The notes: a model not told the origin generated them from the sequence alone. DNA of 64,000 nt from DATJBF01 sp035515475 (GCA_035515475.1 DATJBF010000070.1:1-64000); one strand, 5' to 3'; counted from the stretch's first letter, positions 42,335 to 53,996 are shown. Numbers and translations: made by a program.

Positions 42335-44584
42335 GTGAACAACTCGCTCACACAAAGTCTGCTGGAACAATCAGTCCTGCTGTTTCCGCCCGAGTGGATC
42401 AAGTCGGCGCTCGTGTTGGCCTTGATTACCGTGTGGATGGTGATCGTGTTGTTCGCGTACTTGAACTACTCGATGCGGCGCCCACACCTGAGTATGTGGA
42501 TCGTGTCCTGGATGCTGTATTCGGTGTACTTGGCAGCGTCGATCGGGCTCGAGGACGCGCCCGGTACGCCGTTCCTCTTGATGGCCTCGCGCGGCTGTAT
42601 CGGCATCAGTGCGATGTTCATGTTTTGGGGAAGCTTTCAGCTCACCGGCCACAAACGGGACCAGCGCGAACTGGCCTTGGGCACCATCATGGTCGTCGTG
42701 TGGAGTTACATCGCGGCGTACAAGGTGGGCGATGTGATGTGGATCACGTTTCCGGTGTTCCTGCTGCTCTCGCTCGCCGGGGTGTACACGGGCGTGTTGT
42801 ATATGCGCCGCCGGCGCTCGCGGGGCGCCACAATCCTTGGGGTGGGGTTCTTGCTGTGGGGTGTCCATCTGATCGGGTTTCCGCTGGCCAGTGGATCGCA
42901 GGCTCTGATGTCCGGCGCGTATTTCACGTCGGCCATCTTGTCGCTGCTGATCATCGTGGGAATGGTCCTGGAGGATGAAGTCAACATTTCCGAGCAGGAT
43001 TATCGGGCACTGTTTGATTCATCGGGCGACGCGATCTTTCTGCTGGATTCCACCACGCTGGGGATTCGGGAAACCAATCTCGCGGCTCTGGTCTTTAGCG
43101 GGCTGGGCGCGACGGACCTGCGCAATCGGCGGTTCACAGATTTGTGCCCCGATCTGCTGCCTGCGCCAGCCGCGGCATGCGATCCGGAAATGATCCTCGC
43201 CCATATCAACGAGCCCGGCCGCGAGTTCCGCTTGCTGCGGCCCGATGGCGGTCTCCTCGTTTTCGAAGCGTGCGCGAGCCTGGTTCATTGCCCGCAGGGG
43301 CCGGTCCTGCAGGTCAATGTCCACGACATCACGCAGCGCAAGCGAACCGAGGAATCGCTCCGTGAGACTGCGCGCCAGCTCGAAAGCACGTTGACGGAAC
43401 TGCGCGAGATGCAAAAGCAACTGATCCAGCAGGAGCGGCTGCGGGCGTTGGCGCAAATGGCCAGCGGCGTGGCGCACGATTTCAACAACGCCCTCGCCAA
43501 GATCCTTGGCTTCAACGAACTGTTACTTTCTTGGCCGGAGAACCTCGAGGACAAGGACAAGGTCAAGAAGTACCTGCAGATGACGAATACCGCAGCCCAA
43601 GAGGCGGTCAACATCGTCAATCGTCTGCGCGAGTTCTACCGTCATCGGAAGGAGACCGAAATTTACCAGCCGGTCAATCTCAACGAGGCTGTTCGGGAGG
43701 CCATCGAGTTGACGCAACCGAAGTGGAAGGATATCGGAATGGCCAGCGGCGCAACCATTCACATCCAAACGAGCCTGCAGGATGCAGTCAGCGTGTCCGG
43801 CAGTCCCGTGGATCTGCGTGAAACTGTCATGAACTTGATTCTGAACTCGGTTGACGCCATGCCGGACGGGGGCACGATTACCGTCACCACCCGGGCGGAG
43901 GACGAAACTGCGGTTTTGGAAGTGCGCGATACCGGCAAGGGCATGACCGAGGAAGTGCGCCAGAGATGTTTCGAGCCCCTGTTCACGACGAAGGGAGAAC
44001 ACGGCACGGGCTTGGGCTTGGCGATCGTCTACGGCATCTTGCAGCGCCATCACGGTTCGATTCAGATCGAGAGCGAGGTGGGCAAGGGCACCTGCGTCAC
44101 CGTGCGCCTGCCGGCGTTGCGCGAAGCCGACACCCCAGTCTGCCCAACCCCAAATCTGTTCCGTGCGTTGCGCGTGCTGCTGGTTGAGGATGAATCGCAA
44201 GTGCGTGACATCGAGGCCGAGTATCTGCGCCGGGATGGACATTCGGTCGAAACGGCGGCCAACGGGCGAGAGGGCTTGGAGAAGTTCCGCCGCGGCCGGT
44301 TCGACTTGGTTGTCGCCGATCGCGCGATGCCGGAAATGAACGGCGACAAAATGACCGAAGTCATCAAGCAATCTGCGCCAGCCACCCCGGTTATGATGGT
44401 AACTGGTTTTGCCGACCTGCCTTTGGATCAGGCCGCTGGGAACCCGCGACCGGATCTGATTGTGCGAAAACCGATCACGCAGACGACTCTGCGCCAAGCC
44501 ATTGCGCAAACGCTGGCCGCATCCGCTTCGCCACGGCCTGCGCCATCTCCAGAACAGGCCCGCGAGAAGTCAAGTGGAACATAA
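42335..44584 (+). CDS. Multispanning sensor hybrid histidine kinase (7TM-PAS-kinase-REC)
   Basis: 749 residues. The first 215 residues form about seven hydrophobic helices with short loops, an integral-membrane sensor of unidentified type. A PAS-like domain (about 220-335), coiled coil, HisKA with His381 in 'QMASGVAHDFNNALAKILGFNELLL', ATPase domain ('LRETVMNLILNSVDAMPDGG', 'DTGKGMTEEVRQRCFEPLFTTKGEHGTGLGLAIVYG') and a C-terminal receiver ('VLLVEDESQ', 'LVVADRAMPEMNGD', Lys in 'IVRKPI') follow. The receiver has Ala before Asp where LVLxDxxMP is usual. GTG start 15 nt after the preceding kinase. Confidence 0.92.
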   Translation: MNNSLTQSLLEQSVLLFPPEWIKSALVLALITVWMVIVLFAYLNYSMRRPHLSMWIVSWMLYSVYLAASIGLEDAPGTPFLLMASRGCIGISAMFMFWGSFQLTGHKRDQRELALGTIMVVVWSYIAAYKVGDVMWITFPVFLLLSLAGVYTGVLYMRRRRSRGATILGVGFLLWGVHLIGFPLASGSQALMSGAYFTSAILSLLIIVGMVLEDEVNISEQDYRALFDSSGDAIFLLDSTTLGIRETNLAALVFSGLGATDLRNRRFTDLCPDLLPAPAAACDPEMILAHINEPGREFRLLRPDGGLLVFEACASLVHCPQGPVLQVNVHDITQRKRTEESLRETARQLESTLTELREMQKQLIQQERLRALAQMASGVAHDFNNALAKILGFNELLLSWPENLEDKDKVKKYLQMTNTAAQEAVNIVNRLREFYRHRKETEIYQPVNLNEAVREAIELTQPKWKDIGMASGATIHIQTSLQDAVSVSGSPVDLRETVMNLILNSVDAMPDGGTITVTTRAEDETAVLEVRDTGKGMTEEVRQRCFEPLFTTKGEHGTGLGLAIVYGILQRHHGSIQIESEVGKGTCVTVRLPALREADTPVCPTPNLFRALRVLLVEDESQVRDIEAEYLRRDGHSVETAANGREGLEKFRRGRFDLVVADRAMPEMNGDKMTEVIKQSAPATPVMMVTGFADLPLDQAAGNPRPDLIVRKPITQTTLRQAIAQTLAASASPRPAPSPEQAREKSSGT

Positions 44585-44622
44585 CCTGCTAAAATGGGCC
44601 GCGGAAGGGTGAAAGCAAGGTT

Positions 44623-45039
44623 ATGATTAAGACCAAAGTTCTTATTGTCGATGATGATGTGGCCGCGAGCCGCTTACTCGCGCTGGGCTTGGAGAAAACC
44701 GGGGCCTTCGAGGTGATCGTGGAAAACGTTGCCACGCGGGCGCTCGGCTCCGCGCGGCAATTCGGCCCCGATGTGATTTTCTTGGACGTGTGCATGCCGG
44801 GGGCTGACGGCGGCGATGTCGCCTTCCAAATTCACAGCGACCCTCGCCTAAGGGCAACGCCCATCATCTTCCTCACATCGCTCGTCTCGGGACGTGAAAC
44901 GAACGCCCAGGCAGAGCGAGGTGGATACGAGTTTCTCCCCAAACCTGCCAGCTTGGCAAAGGTTATTGCCTGCATCGACCGTCATCTGACGCGGCGAGCA
45001 GAGGCGTCCGGTGCCGTCCCGGCGGGCAAGCCTCACTGA
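44623..45039 (+). CDS. Stand-alone receiver-domain response regulator
   Basis: 138 residues, one CheY-like domain without an effector. Acidic pocket 'LIVDDDV', phosphoacceptor in 'VIFLDVCMPGADGGDVA', Thr in 'IFLTSL', Lys in 'FLPKPAS'. A short Ala/Gly tail follows. Likely an intermediate carrier in a phosphorelay between the surrounding hybrid kinases. It follows the 7TM kinase by 38 nt with an AAGG ribosome-binding site. Confidence 0.93.
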   Translation: MIKTKVLIVDDDVAASRLLALGLEKTGAFEVIVENVATRALGSARQFGPDVIFLDVCMPGADGGDVAFQIHSDPRLRATPIIFLTSLVSGRETNAQAERGGYEFLPKPASLAKVIACIDRHLTRRAEASGAVPAGKPH

Positions 45040-45372
45040 TCCCCATCGCCGGTGCGGCGCGACATCGCGCCTCAGAAACCTTGGCACCATGGTGCCACAT
45101 CGTCCACCGTTCTGGGACTGATCGCGTTCACGATTGTACGCGGGGGATGCCCCGGTTTCCAAGCGGGACAAAGTCCTCGGGCGATGCAGGCTTGCGGGCG
45201 GCCACTCACGCGAGTCTTTCGCAATTTCCGATGAGTGCCCCCGAGATCGGTACCGTGGCACTGACGCTGCTTTTGATAGCCGTCATGGACTGGCGCCCGC
45301 GCTGTCGTGACGAGCGACTTGACCATCGACAAGACGGGGCCTCGGTGAACGGATGAAACGACAGGCTTGAAA
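45040..45372. other. 333-bp intergenic region with no supported gene
   Basis: Separates the stand-alone receiver from the BarA-like kinase. Short frames on both strands lack start signals and family resemblance. It contains the 16-bp palindrome at 45082-45097 and probably holds the promoter of the downstream kinase gene. Confidence 0.6.
45082..45097. promoter_or_regulatory. Perfect 16-bp palindrome, candidate operator
   Basis: TGGCACCATGGTGCCA is fully self-complementary and lies 276 bp before the BarA-like kinase gene, in the only long gap of the signalling cluster. A dimeric regulator could bind it; no regulator is identified. Confidence 0.45.
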
Positions 45373-48035
<2,663 letters not shown>

Positions 48036-48048
<13 letters not shown>

Positions 48049-48650
48049 TTGCCGAAGATGATGCCGTGTCGCGACGGGTGTTGGAGGCCACGCTGGCCAA
48101 GTGGGGTTACGAGGTGGTTGTGACCACCGATGGCCAGCAGGCGCTCGAGCAGTTAATGCACCCCGATGCCCCGTCGTTGGCCGTGCTGGACTGGATGATG
48201 CCGGGTTTGGATGGCTCGGAGGTGTGTCGTCAAGCCCGTCAAGCACGGGGCGACCGCTTGTTGTACCTGATTTTGCTCACGGCCAAAGGCCGCAAAGAAG
48301 ACGTTGTCGAAGGATTGACCGCGGGGGCGGACGACTATGTCGTCAAACCGTTTGATCGGGCCGAATTGAAGGCCCGCCTCAACGTCGGCGAGCGCATCCT
48401 GCGGTTGCAGGCGGAACTGGCCACGCGCGTGAAGGAACTCGAACTCGCGCTCTCCAAAGTCAAATTGCTGCAGGGTCTGCTGCCGATTTGTTGTTACTGC
48501 AAGAAAATCCGTGACGACCAGAACTACTGGCGGCAGGTCGAAGCGTACGTCTCCTCCCATTCGGAAGCGCAGTTCACCCACGCGATTTGCCCGGAGTGCC
48601 GGGCGAACATCGTCGAGCCCGAGTTGGATCGTCTCAAGTCCGAACGGTGA
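48036..48650 (+). CDS. Response regulator with cysteine-rich C-terminal domain
   Basis: 204 residues. Receiver (1-120): 'ILIAEDDAVSRRVLEATL', 'LAVLDWMMPGLDGSEVC', 'LILLTAKG', 'DDYVVKPFD'. A coiled coil (about 122-148) is followed by 'LLPICCYCKKIRDDQNYW' and a final 'HAICPEC', a Cys4-like module seen at the end of some receiver and PAS proteins and probably metal-binding. GTG start 13 nt inside the preceding kinase gene, so the pair is coupled and the Hpt domain is the obvious phosphodonor. This is the only protein in the cluster that could be an output; there is no HTH, GGDEF or EAL. Confidence 0.9.
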
Positions 48651-48683
48651 CCGCTGGCTGGCGTCGCTGGCACTCTGGTTGCG

Positions 48684-49691
48684 TCAGTGACAGTTCTGCG
48701 CGAAACTCGCCGTCAACTCGTCGGGCGAACACGTGGCGGTGCCGATCTTGCCGACGACCACACCCGCCGCATGGTTGGAAATCTCCGCCGCCTCGACGGG
48801 ATTCGCCCCCGCCGCGAGCGCCAATGCCAACGTCGCGATGACCGTGTCGCCCGCGCCGGACACGTCGAACACTTGTTGGGCCACCGTCGGGATGTGGTGC
48901 GGTTTGTGGCCGGGGCGGAACAAACACATGCCATGTTCCCCCAGCGTAACGAGCAGGTTTTGGACGGCCCATTTCTTGAGCAGCAGATCGCCCACCACCT
49001 TCAACGGCTCGTCCGAAAGAACATCGTCAGTCGGCTCGGCATACGGCACTCCGGCGGCAGCAAAGGCCTCCTGACGATTGGGAGTGATGGCCGTGATCTT
49101 GCCATAGTCGAGGACCCGTCGTGAGTTCGGATCGGCAGCGGTGATGATCCCCTTGGGGAAGGCGAGTTCCAGCATTTTGCCGAACAAATCCTGCGTGAAC
49201 ACTCCCTTGGCGTAATCTTCGAAGACCACCGCCTTCACTTGCGGCACTGCCTGGAGAAAATGGTGGAACAACCTGTCTTGAGTTGCCCGGGCAATCGGTG
49301 CGCTGTTTTCCCGGTCGAACCGGACCACCTGCTGATTGTGTGCCACGATGCGCGTTTTGAGCGAGGTGGGCCGGGATGGGTCAACCGTCAGACCGGCGGT
49401 CTCGATCTCTTGTTCGTCGAGCAATTCCCGGAGCTTGCGTCCGGCATCATCTTCACCAACGACGCCGATGATTCGCACCGTGGCCCCGAGCGCGCGCAGA
49501 TTGCGGGCGACATTCGCCGCTCCACCCGGGAAATACGACTCTCGCGTAACCTCCACCACGGGGACCGGAGCTTCTGGCGAGATGCGCGAGACCCGGCCCC
49601 AGAGGAAATGATCCAGCATGACGTCGCCGACGACCACAATCGTTTGTTTGGGAAAGCGGTTCAGAACCTCTTGGAGTCGATCACGCGTCAT
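48684..49691 (-). CDS. rfaE1: D-glycero-beta-D-manno-heptose-7-phosphate kinase
   Basis: 335 residues. PfkB-family kinase that phosphorylates heptose-7-phosphate at C1 for ADP-heptose, the LPS inner-core precursor. Signatures: 'VVVGDVMLDHFLWGRVSRISPEAPVPVVEV', 'YFPGGAANVARNLRALGA', 'AITPNRQEA', 'LLVTLGEHGMCLF' and the catalytic 'DVSGAGDTVIATLALALAAG'. The adenylyltransferase domain found in E. coli HldE is absent, so a separate RfaE2 is expected elsewhere. Its start overlaps the stop of the upstream gene by 4 nt. Confidence 0.94.
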   Translation of the reverse strand: MTRDRLQEVLNRFPKQTIVVVGDVMLDHFLWGRVSRISPEAPVPVVEVTRESYFPGGAANVARNLRALGATVRIIGVVGEDDAGRKLRELLDEQEIETAGLTVDPSRPTSLKTRIVAHNQQVVRFDRENSAPIARATQDRLFHHFLQAVPQVKAVVFEDYAKGVFTQDLFGKMLELAFPKGIITAADPNSRRVLDYGKITAITPNRQEAFAAAGVPYAEPTDDVLSDEPLKVVGDLLLKKWAVQNLLVTLGEHGMCLFRPGHKPHHIPTVAQQVFDVSGAGDTVIATLALALAAGANPVEAAEISNHAAGVVVGKIGTATCSPDELTASFAQNCH

Positions 49692-50629
49692 GGCAATTGC
49701 TCCACGGTTGCGGCCGCCCAGAGCGGGACCAGAAGTTCGTGATGGCCGATGATGTAGTAGCCTTGTCCACCCTTGTGGGTTGGACGGCGCACGACGTTTT
49801 CCATCGGGCGATAGTGGCGTACCATGTCGAAGGTGACGGTCGTAAAGTTCTCGACTTTGTGGCCCAGGTTGCGGGCAATGGTCAGGGCCTTGAGGAACAC
49901 TTCGGGCAGGATGACGGCCGAGCCGATGTTGAGTACGATGCCGCCCTCGAGTCGGGCGACGACCGCGGCGAATTTCTGGAAATCGAGATACGTGGCTTCC
50001 CCCAATACGCTGCCGTCGGTAGTCGGATGCTGGTGAATGATGTCCGTCCCAACGGCGATGTGGACGGTGACGGGAACGTCGCTCGCGATGCCCTGATGGA
50101 GGATGCTCAGTTCGCGGTTCCGAAACTGGCCCGAGACGATCGCCTCGCCGAGCGCGCGGCCCGCGCCGATCCCCTGTGTCACACCGGCAGCCAGCGCCTG
50201 GTTCATCAGTCGCCCGGTCTCGTCAATCATGCCGAAGCTGCCGTCGTCGAGTCCGCGTTGAACGTCTTCGCTGGTCTCGCCGATGTAGGCCAGTTCGAAG
50301 TCGTGGATCGCGCCCGCGCCGTTGAATGCGACCGCGCTGACGACGCCGCGTTTGATCAGGTCGACGAAAACTGGATTGAGACCACACTTGATGGTGTGGG
50401 CGCCCATCATGACCACGACGGGCCTGTGGTTGCGCACCGCCGCCACGGTGCCGCCGACGACCGCGCGGAAATCGTTGCCGACGAGAAGGCGCGGCAACGA
50501 ATCGACAAACTGCGCAAAACTGCCGCGGGCGCTCCACGCGCGGGCCAACTCGTTCAGATGCACCTTGTTGGGGCGCTCGCGAATGGGGTAGGTGTGGACA
50601 CGGCTGAAATCGAGCGGGGGAAACTCCAT
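49688..50629 (-). CDS. Conserved protein of unknown function in the heptose-kinase operon
   Basis: 313 residues, not confidently recognised. It has strongly conserved-looking Gly/His-rich blocks: 'VVVMMGAHTIKCGLNPVFVDLIKRG', 'VAFNGAGAIHDFELAYIGETSEDV', 'DDGSFGMIDETGRLMNQAL', 'HIAVGTDIIHQHP' and 'GGIVLNIGSAVILPEVFLKAL'. The alternating glycine-rich strands suggest a Rossmann-like nucleotide-binding fold; a distant link to deoxyhypusine-synthase-like proteins is possible but unproven. The ATG at 50629 is 1 nt after the DUF3108 stop, and its own stop overlaps rfaE1, so it is tightly coupled to heptose activation. Confidence 0.85.
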   Translation of the reverse strand: MEFPPLDFSRVHTYPIRERPNKVHLNELARAWSARGSFAQFVDSLPRLLVGNDFRAVVGGTVAAVRNHRPVVVMMGAHTIKCGLNPVFVDLIKRGVVSAVAFNGAGAIHDFELAYIGETSEDVQRGLDDGSFGMIDETGRLMNQALAAGVTQGIGAGRALGEAIVSGQFRNRELSILHQGIASDVPVTVHIAVGTDIIHQHPTTDGSVLGEATYLDFQKFAAVVARLEGGIVLNIGSAVILPEVFLKALTIARNLGHKVENFTTVTFDMVRHYRPMENVVRRPTHKGGQGYYIIGHHELLVPLWAAATVEQLP

Positions 50630-50630
50630 G

Positions 50631-51473
50631 TCAGCGTCCCGATGCGAGGGGCCCGCCGCGCGACGACGCCGATGTGGTCGCAGTCGCACCGGCAGGTCCG
50701 TTTGTCGTTGCCGATGAAGGGGTGGTCGAAGCGACGCTGTAGAGGACCAGCTTGGCGTTGCCAAATCGCAACTCCGAGTTGACGAGCAATGGCAAGCGAC
50801 GCTCGTCGTCGCTCACCCAAAACCACAACCTTCCGTTGTTGGCCGCGACGATTTTCAGGGTCGGATTCGGCTCGATGCGCAAGGCCTCGACGTCTCCAAC
50901 GGGCCGCAGCCAGATCTCCTTGCGCTCATCGGGGCGAATGGTGACGACGTAGTTCGTATCGCTGGCGTTGAGCACGAACGTTTGCTCGGCATCGAGCATC
51001 AGCTTTTGGGCACGCACGAAGTACACCGACGAAACAACGTCCTGAACGGGCTGTTCGAGCGGGACACGCTTCTTCCGTCCCCACTTGTTCTTCGTGATCG
51101 CTTCCATGTGTTCATAATCATACCGCGTCTCATCATTCGTGACGTGCTTGCCCTCACTGCGGTGCTGTCGGTACCGGCGCGTGAACAACTCCCGACAATC
51201 CAGCCAGCTTTCCGCGGTGCTGTCCACCGGGAACAACCATTCCGCCAACCCGCTGGTCTTGGCCTTCGCAATCAGGTGATAGCAATCGTGGTCGTCCACC
51301 TTCTCGACGTCGGCCACCTCCAACGACGCCCGTCCCACCACGAACGGCCCCCAGAAGATCTGGTAGGTCAACTTTTCCCCGACCCGAAACGGCACGAGCG
51401 GGCCAATCCGGGCCGACGCCGCGCCCGACGACGCCAGAAGCAGCCCGAGAATTGCCATGGTTGTCTTCACCAT
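50631..51473 (-). CDS. DUF3108 periplasmic protein
   Basis: 280 residues. N-terminal signal peptide (about 1-21, 'MAILGLLLASSGAASA'). The DUF3108 pattern is visible: 'FRVGEKLTYQIFWGPFVVGRASLEV', 'YHLIAKAKTSGLAEWLFPVDSTAESWLD' and 'QDVVSSVYFVRAQKL', then a beta-rich region. The last 35 residues are Ser/Thr/Ala/Gly-rich. Family function is unknown; members are envelope proteins. It is first in an operon with the unknown protein and rfaE1, behind a good promoter, so it may serve LPS or outer-membrane biogenesis. Confidence 0.88.
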   Translation of the reverse strand: MVKTTMAILGLLLASSGAASARIGPLVPFRVGEKLTYQIFWGPFVVGRASLEVADVEKVDDHDCYHLIAKAKTSGLAEWLFPVDSTAESWLDCRELFTRRYRQHRSEGKHVTNDETRYDYEHMEAITKNKWGRKKRVPLEQPVQDVVSSVYFVRAQKLMLDAEQTFVLNASDTNYVVTIRPDERKEIWLRPVGDVEALRIEPNPTLKIVAANNGRLWFWVSDDERRLPLLVNSELRFGNAKLVLYSVASTTPSSATTNGPAGATATTSASSRGGPLASGR

Positions 51474-51488
51474 CCTTAGCCGCTGCGG

Positions 51489-51517
51489 AGTATAGAAACG
51501 CGCTTCTCAGGTTACAA
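51489..51517 (-). promoter_or_regulatory. Candidate promoter for the DUF3108-rfaE1 operon
   Basis: Minus-strand TTGTAA, a 17-nt spacer and TATACT, ending 15 nt before the ATG at 51473; the leader would be about 9 nt and contain CTAAGG. Confidence 0.6.
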
Positions 51518-51580
51518 CGAAAAAGCCTGTCGTCCGACCGCCATTGTGCGCCCGTCTCCCGACCGCGCACAACCGGGCGG

Positions 51581-51964
51581 TCACCTCCGGCAACACACCT
51601 CCAACTTGTTGCCCTCCGGGTCTTCGAAAAACACCGCGTAATAATCCGGCTCCTCGTACACTTCCGGCCCCTCGATGTTCTTCGCGCCGGCTTTCCGGGC
51701 GACTCCGGCGATGCGATCGACTTCCGCGCGGGTCTCCGCCCAGAACGCGATGCGCGTTCCGTTCGGCGTGTGGTCCGGATCGTGCGTGAACCCGAAGAAT
51801 TCGGCCGGCCTGCCGTCCTTGCGCGGCGCTTCGTAGCTCACCCAATCCGTGATTTTCTGGTCGACCGTGAACCCCAGGGCATTCAGCACCGGCACATAAA
51901 ACTTCTTCGCCCGCGCCACATCCTTTACCCGCAAATCAATGTGATCGAACAGGCGGGATTTCAT
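51581..51964 (-). CDS. VOC (glyoxalase/bleomycin-resistance) family protein
   Basis: 127 residues, one VOC domain of two beta-alpha-beta-beta-beta modules. 'FDHIDLRVKDVARAKKFYVPVLNALGFT' supplies the first metal-ligand His and 'YYAVFFEDPEGNKLEVCCRR' the usual Glu near the end, with 'HTPNGTRIAFWAETRAEVDRI' in the middle. Substrate cannot be told: members include glyoxalases, epimerases and dioxygenases. It lies 49 nt downstream of the amidohydrolase gene on the same strand and may be cotranscribed. Confidence 0.9.
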   Translation of the reverse strand: MKSRLFDHIDLRVKDVARAKKFYVPVLNALGFTVDQKITDWVSYEAPRKDGRPAEFFGFTHDPDHTPNGTRIAFWAETRAEVDRIAGVARKAGAKNIEGPEVYEEPDYYAVFFEDPEGNKLEVCCRR

Positions 51965-52012
51965 GGCGCCACCTGATAGGCCGGCCTCTCGTTATTCACA
52001 AGATTCTTATCC

Positions 52013-53308
52013 TTACGCTTTGAAATCGATCACTTCCTTCTTCCATCCTTTCGGACAGAGTACGGTTTCGCCAGGGGTCGTGCGGGCGACAATCTGGCCG
52101 CGGCGAATGACGAGCAGGCGCGGGGCGATGCGACGGAGGGCGTCGCATTCGGTCTCGGCGTCCAGCAGCACGAGGTCGGCGGGGTTGCCCAGCGCAATGC
52201 CATAGTCTCTTGCCGTCGCGCCGAATGCTTTCGCGGGATTCTTGGTGATCATGTCCCAGACTAGCGGGAGTTCGCTGGCGCCGCTCATTTGGCCGTAGTG
52301 AATCCAGACAAACGCGACCTGGACCGGATCGCCGACGCCGAGCGGATACCACGGGTCCATGATCGAATCGTGGCCGATGCCGACGTTGACGCCGGCGGCC
52401 AGCAATTCCTTGACGCGCGTGTGTCCGCGCCGTTTCGGATACGTATCGAACCGGCCTTGCAGGACGGAGTTGTCGCATGGATTGGTGACAATGTGCAGGG
52501 CCGCGCGTTTGATGAGGCGGATGAGTTTGAACGCGTACGCGTTATCCACGCTGTGCATTGAGGTGGTGTGACTGGCGGTCACGCGACCGCGGAGACCCCG
52601 CCTGATCGTCTCGGCAGCGAGGACTTCGGTGAAACGCGAATTCGGGTCGTCGGTCTCGTCGATGTGCAGATCCAGCGGCTTGTGAAATCGTTGGGCGAGG
52701 TCGCAGGCAAATTCCACGTCCGCCACGCCGTCGTCGCGGGTCATCTCATGATGCGGGATGCCGCCGACGAGGTCGCAGCCGAGTTCCAGCGCGCGTTCCA
52801 TGAGGGTTTCGCCGTTCGGGAACGCATAGATGCCGTCCTGCGGGAAGGCCACGAGCTGGACATCCACCAGCCCGGCAAAATCCTTCTTCACTTCCAGCAG
52901 GGCTTTGACGGCGGTAAGTTCGGGGTCGCAGACGTCCACATGACTGCGGATGCGCGTGACGCCATGGGCCAATTCCCATTTGACGGCGAGCGTGGCGCGG
53001 CGTTTCACGTCGTCGGCCGTGAGCGCCTTCTTGCGGTCGGTCCAAATCTCGATGCCTTCGATGAGTGTGCCGCTTTGGTTGAAGCGGGGCTGACCAACCG
53101 TCAGCACGGCGTCGAGGTGGACGTGGATATCGGTGAACGGTGGGGAGACGAGCTTGCCGGAGCAATCGATGACTTGCCGGCCACGGTGAGACGGGCCGCG
53201 CGCCCGTTTGCCTGTCGGTGCGATGGAGGCGACGACGCCGTTGTTGACGGCAATGTCGACGGGCTTGTCGTGGTCGCGCACGCGCGCATTGCGTAGGATC
53301 AGGTCCAT
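52013..53308 (-). CDS. Cytosine deaminase-like amidohydrolase
   Basis: 431 residues, amidohydrolase superfamily, closest in pattern to cytosine/isoguanine deaminase CodA. 'LVSPPFTDIHVHLDAVLTVGQPRFNQSG' holds the HxH metal ligands, 'TRIRSHVDVCDPELTAVKALLEVK', 'DLHIDETDDPNSRF' the His-x-x-Glu catalytic region, 'TASHTTSMHS', and 'GVNVGIGHDSIMDPWYPLG' the metal Asp. The Gln-Asn-rich CodA substrate pattern is partly kept. It likely deaminates a pyrimidine or related ring in salvage. No transporter is adjacent. It diverges from the LysM lipoprotein gene. Confidence 0.88.
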   Translation of the reverse strand: MDLILRNARVRDHDKPVDIAVNNGVVASIAPTGKRARGPSHRGRQVIDCSGKLVSPPFTDIHVHLDAVLTVGQPRFNQSGTLIEGIEIWTDRKKALTADDVKRRATLAVKWELAHGVTRIRSHVDVCDPELTAVKALLEVKKDFAGLVDVQLVAFPQDGIYAFPNGETLMERALELGCDLVGGIPHHEMTRDDGVADVEFACDLAQRFHKPLDLHIDETDDPNSRFTEVLAAETIRRGLRGRVTASHTTSMHSVDNAYAFKLIRLIKRAALHIVTNPCDNSVLQGRFDTYPKRRGHTRVKELLAAGVNVGIGHDSIMDPWYPLGVGDPVQVAFVWIHYGQMSGASELPLVWDMITKNPAKAFGATARDYGIALGNPADLVLLDAETECDALRRIAPRLLVIRRGQIVARTTPGETVLCPKGWKKEVIDFKA

Positions 53309-53436
53309 GGAGCGCTTCCGCTGGAGCCATTGTAACCCGCGGTTTGCCGGGCGGAAGCCAATTTTAAAAAGCGTTGACGGTGGTGGGCGATGGTGTTATC
53401 ACCGAAGCAAATGCAAGGAGGAGGCCGTCTGCAATT

Positions 53437-53976
53437 ATGAAGAGTCTGGCAAGATTTTCTCTGTCGTTGGTCGAGGTGGCCTGTGCCGCGTTGTTGCTCA
53501 ACGGCTGCGCGACGGGGCCGAAGCGACTCCAGCCTGTCAATGAGGAACAAAAGAGCGAATTCCTCAAGGGTATGGAGGTGGTGGAGAAGCCCGAGTTGGA
53601 GCCTGAGTGGGCCGACTTCGTGAAGGAGCACTATCCGAACTGGCGGCGGCACTACTGGGTAGATCGCGGTCAGTGGGGCAACCGTGGGTACATCGTTGGT
53701 CGTCCGTCCGCCGAGGCCGAGCCGGTCGTCGAAGCACAGATCACGCCGCTGCCACCAGCCGCGCCGGCGATCGTCGAATCCGAACCGCCCAAAGTCGAGA
53801 CGCCCGAGAAACCGACCAGGTACGTGGTTAAGAGAGGCGATTCGCTGTGGAGGATTGCGGGAAAGGTCTACCACAATCCACTGAAATGGCCCCGGATCTA
53901 TCGCGCCAACAAAGACAAGATCACAAATCCGAACAAGATTTACCCCAATCAGGTTCTGGTTATACCGCAGGATTAG
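53437..53976 (+). CDS. LysM-domain lipoprotein
   Basis: 179 residues. Signal peptide with a lipobox 'ALLLNGC' (Cys about 28), so a lipid anchor is expected. An acidic, Trp/Tyr-rich segment ('HYPNWRRHYWVDRGQWGNRGYIVG') and a Pro/Glu-rich linker lead to a C-terminal LysM domain (about 128-179): 'RYVVKRGDSLWRIAGKVYHNPLKWPRIYRANKDKI' ending 'YPNQVLVIPQ'. LysM binds peptidoglycan glycan, so the protein may tether outer membrane and wall. The ATG at 53437 follows AAGGAGGAGG; an earlier in-frame start at 53374 would hide the signal peptide. Confidence 0.9.
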   Translation: MKSLARFSLSLVEVACAALLLNGCATGPKRLQPVNEEQKSEFLKGMEVVEKPELEPEWADFVKEHYPNWRRHYWVDRGQWGNRGYIVGRPSAEAEPVVEAQITPLPPAAPAIVESEPPKVETPEKPTRYVVKRGDSLWRIAGKVYHNPLKWPRIYRANKDKITNPNKIYPNQVLVIPQD

Positions 53977-53996
53977 GGCGGCGTAGGGGGCTGGGA

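Noticed and set aside
45081..45356. 91-codon frame in the gap before the BarA-like kinase
   Set aside because: No start signal, no resemblance to a family and poor codon pattern; the region is better described as intergenic.
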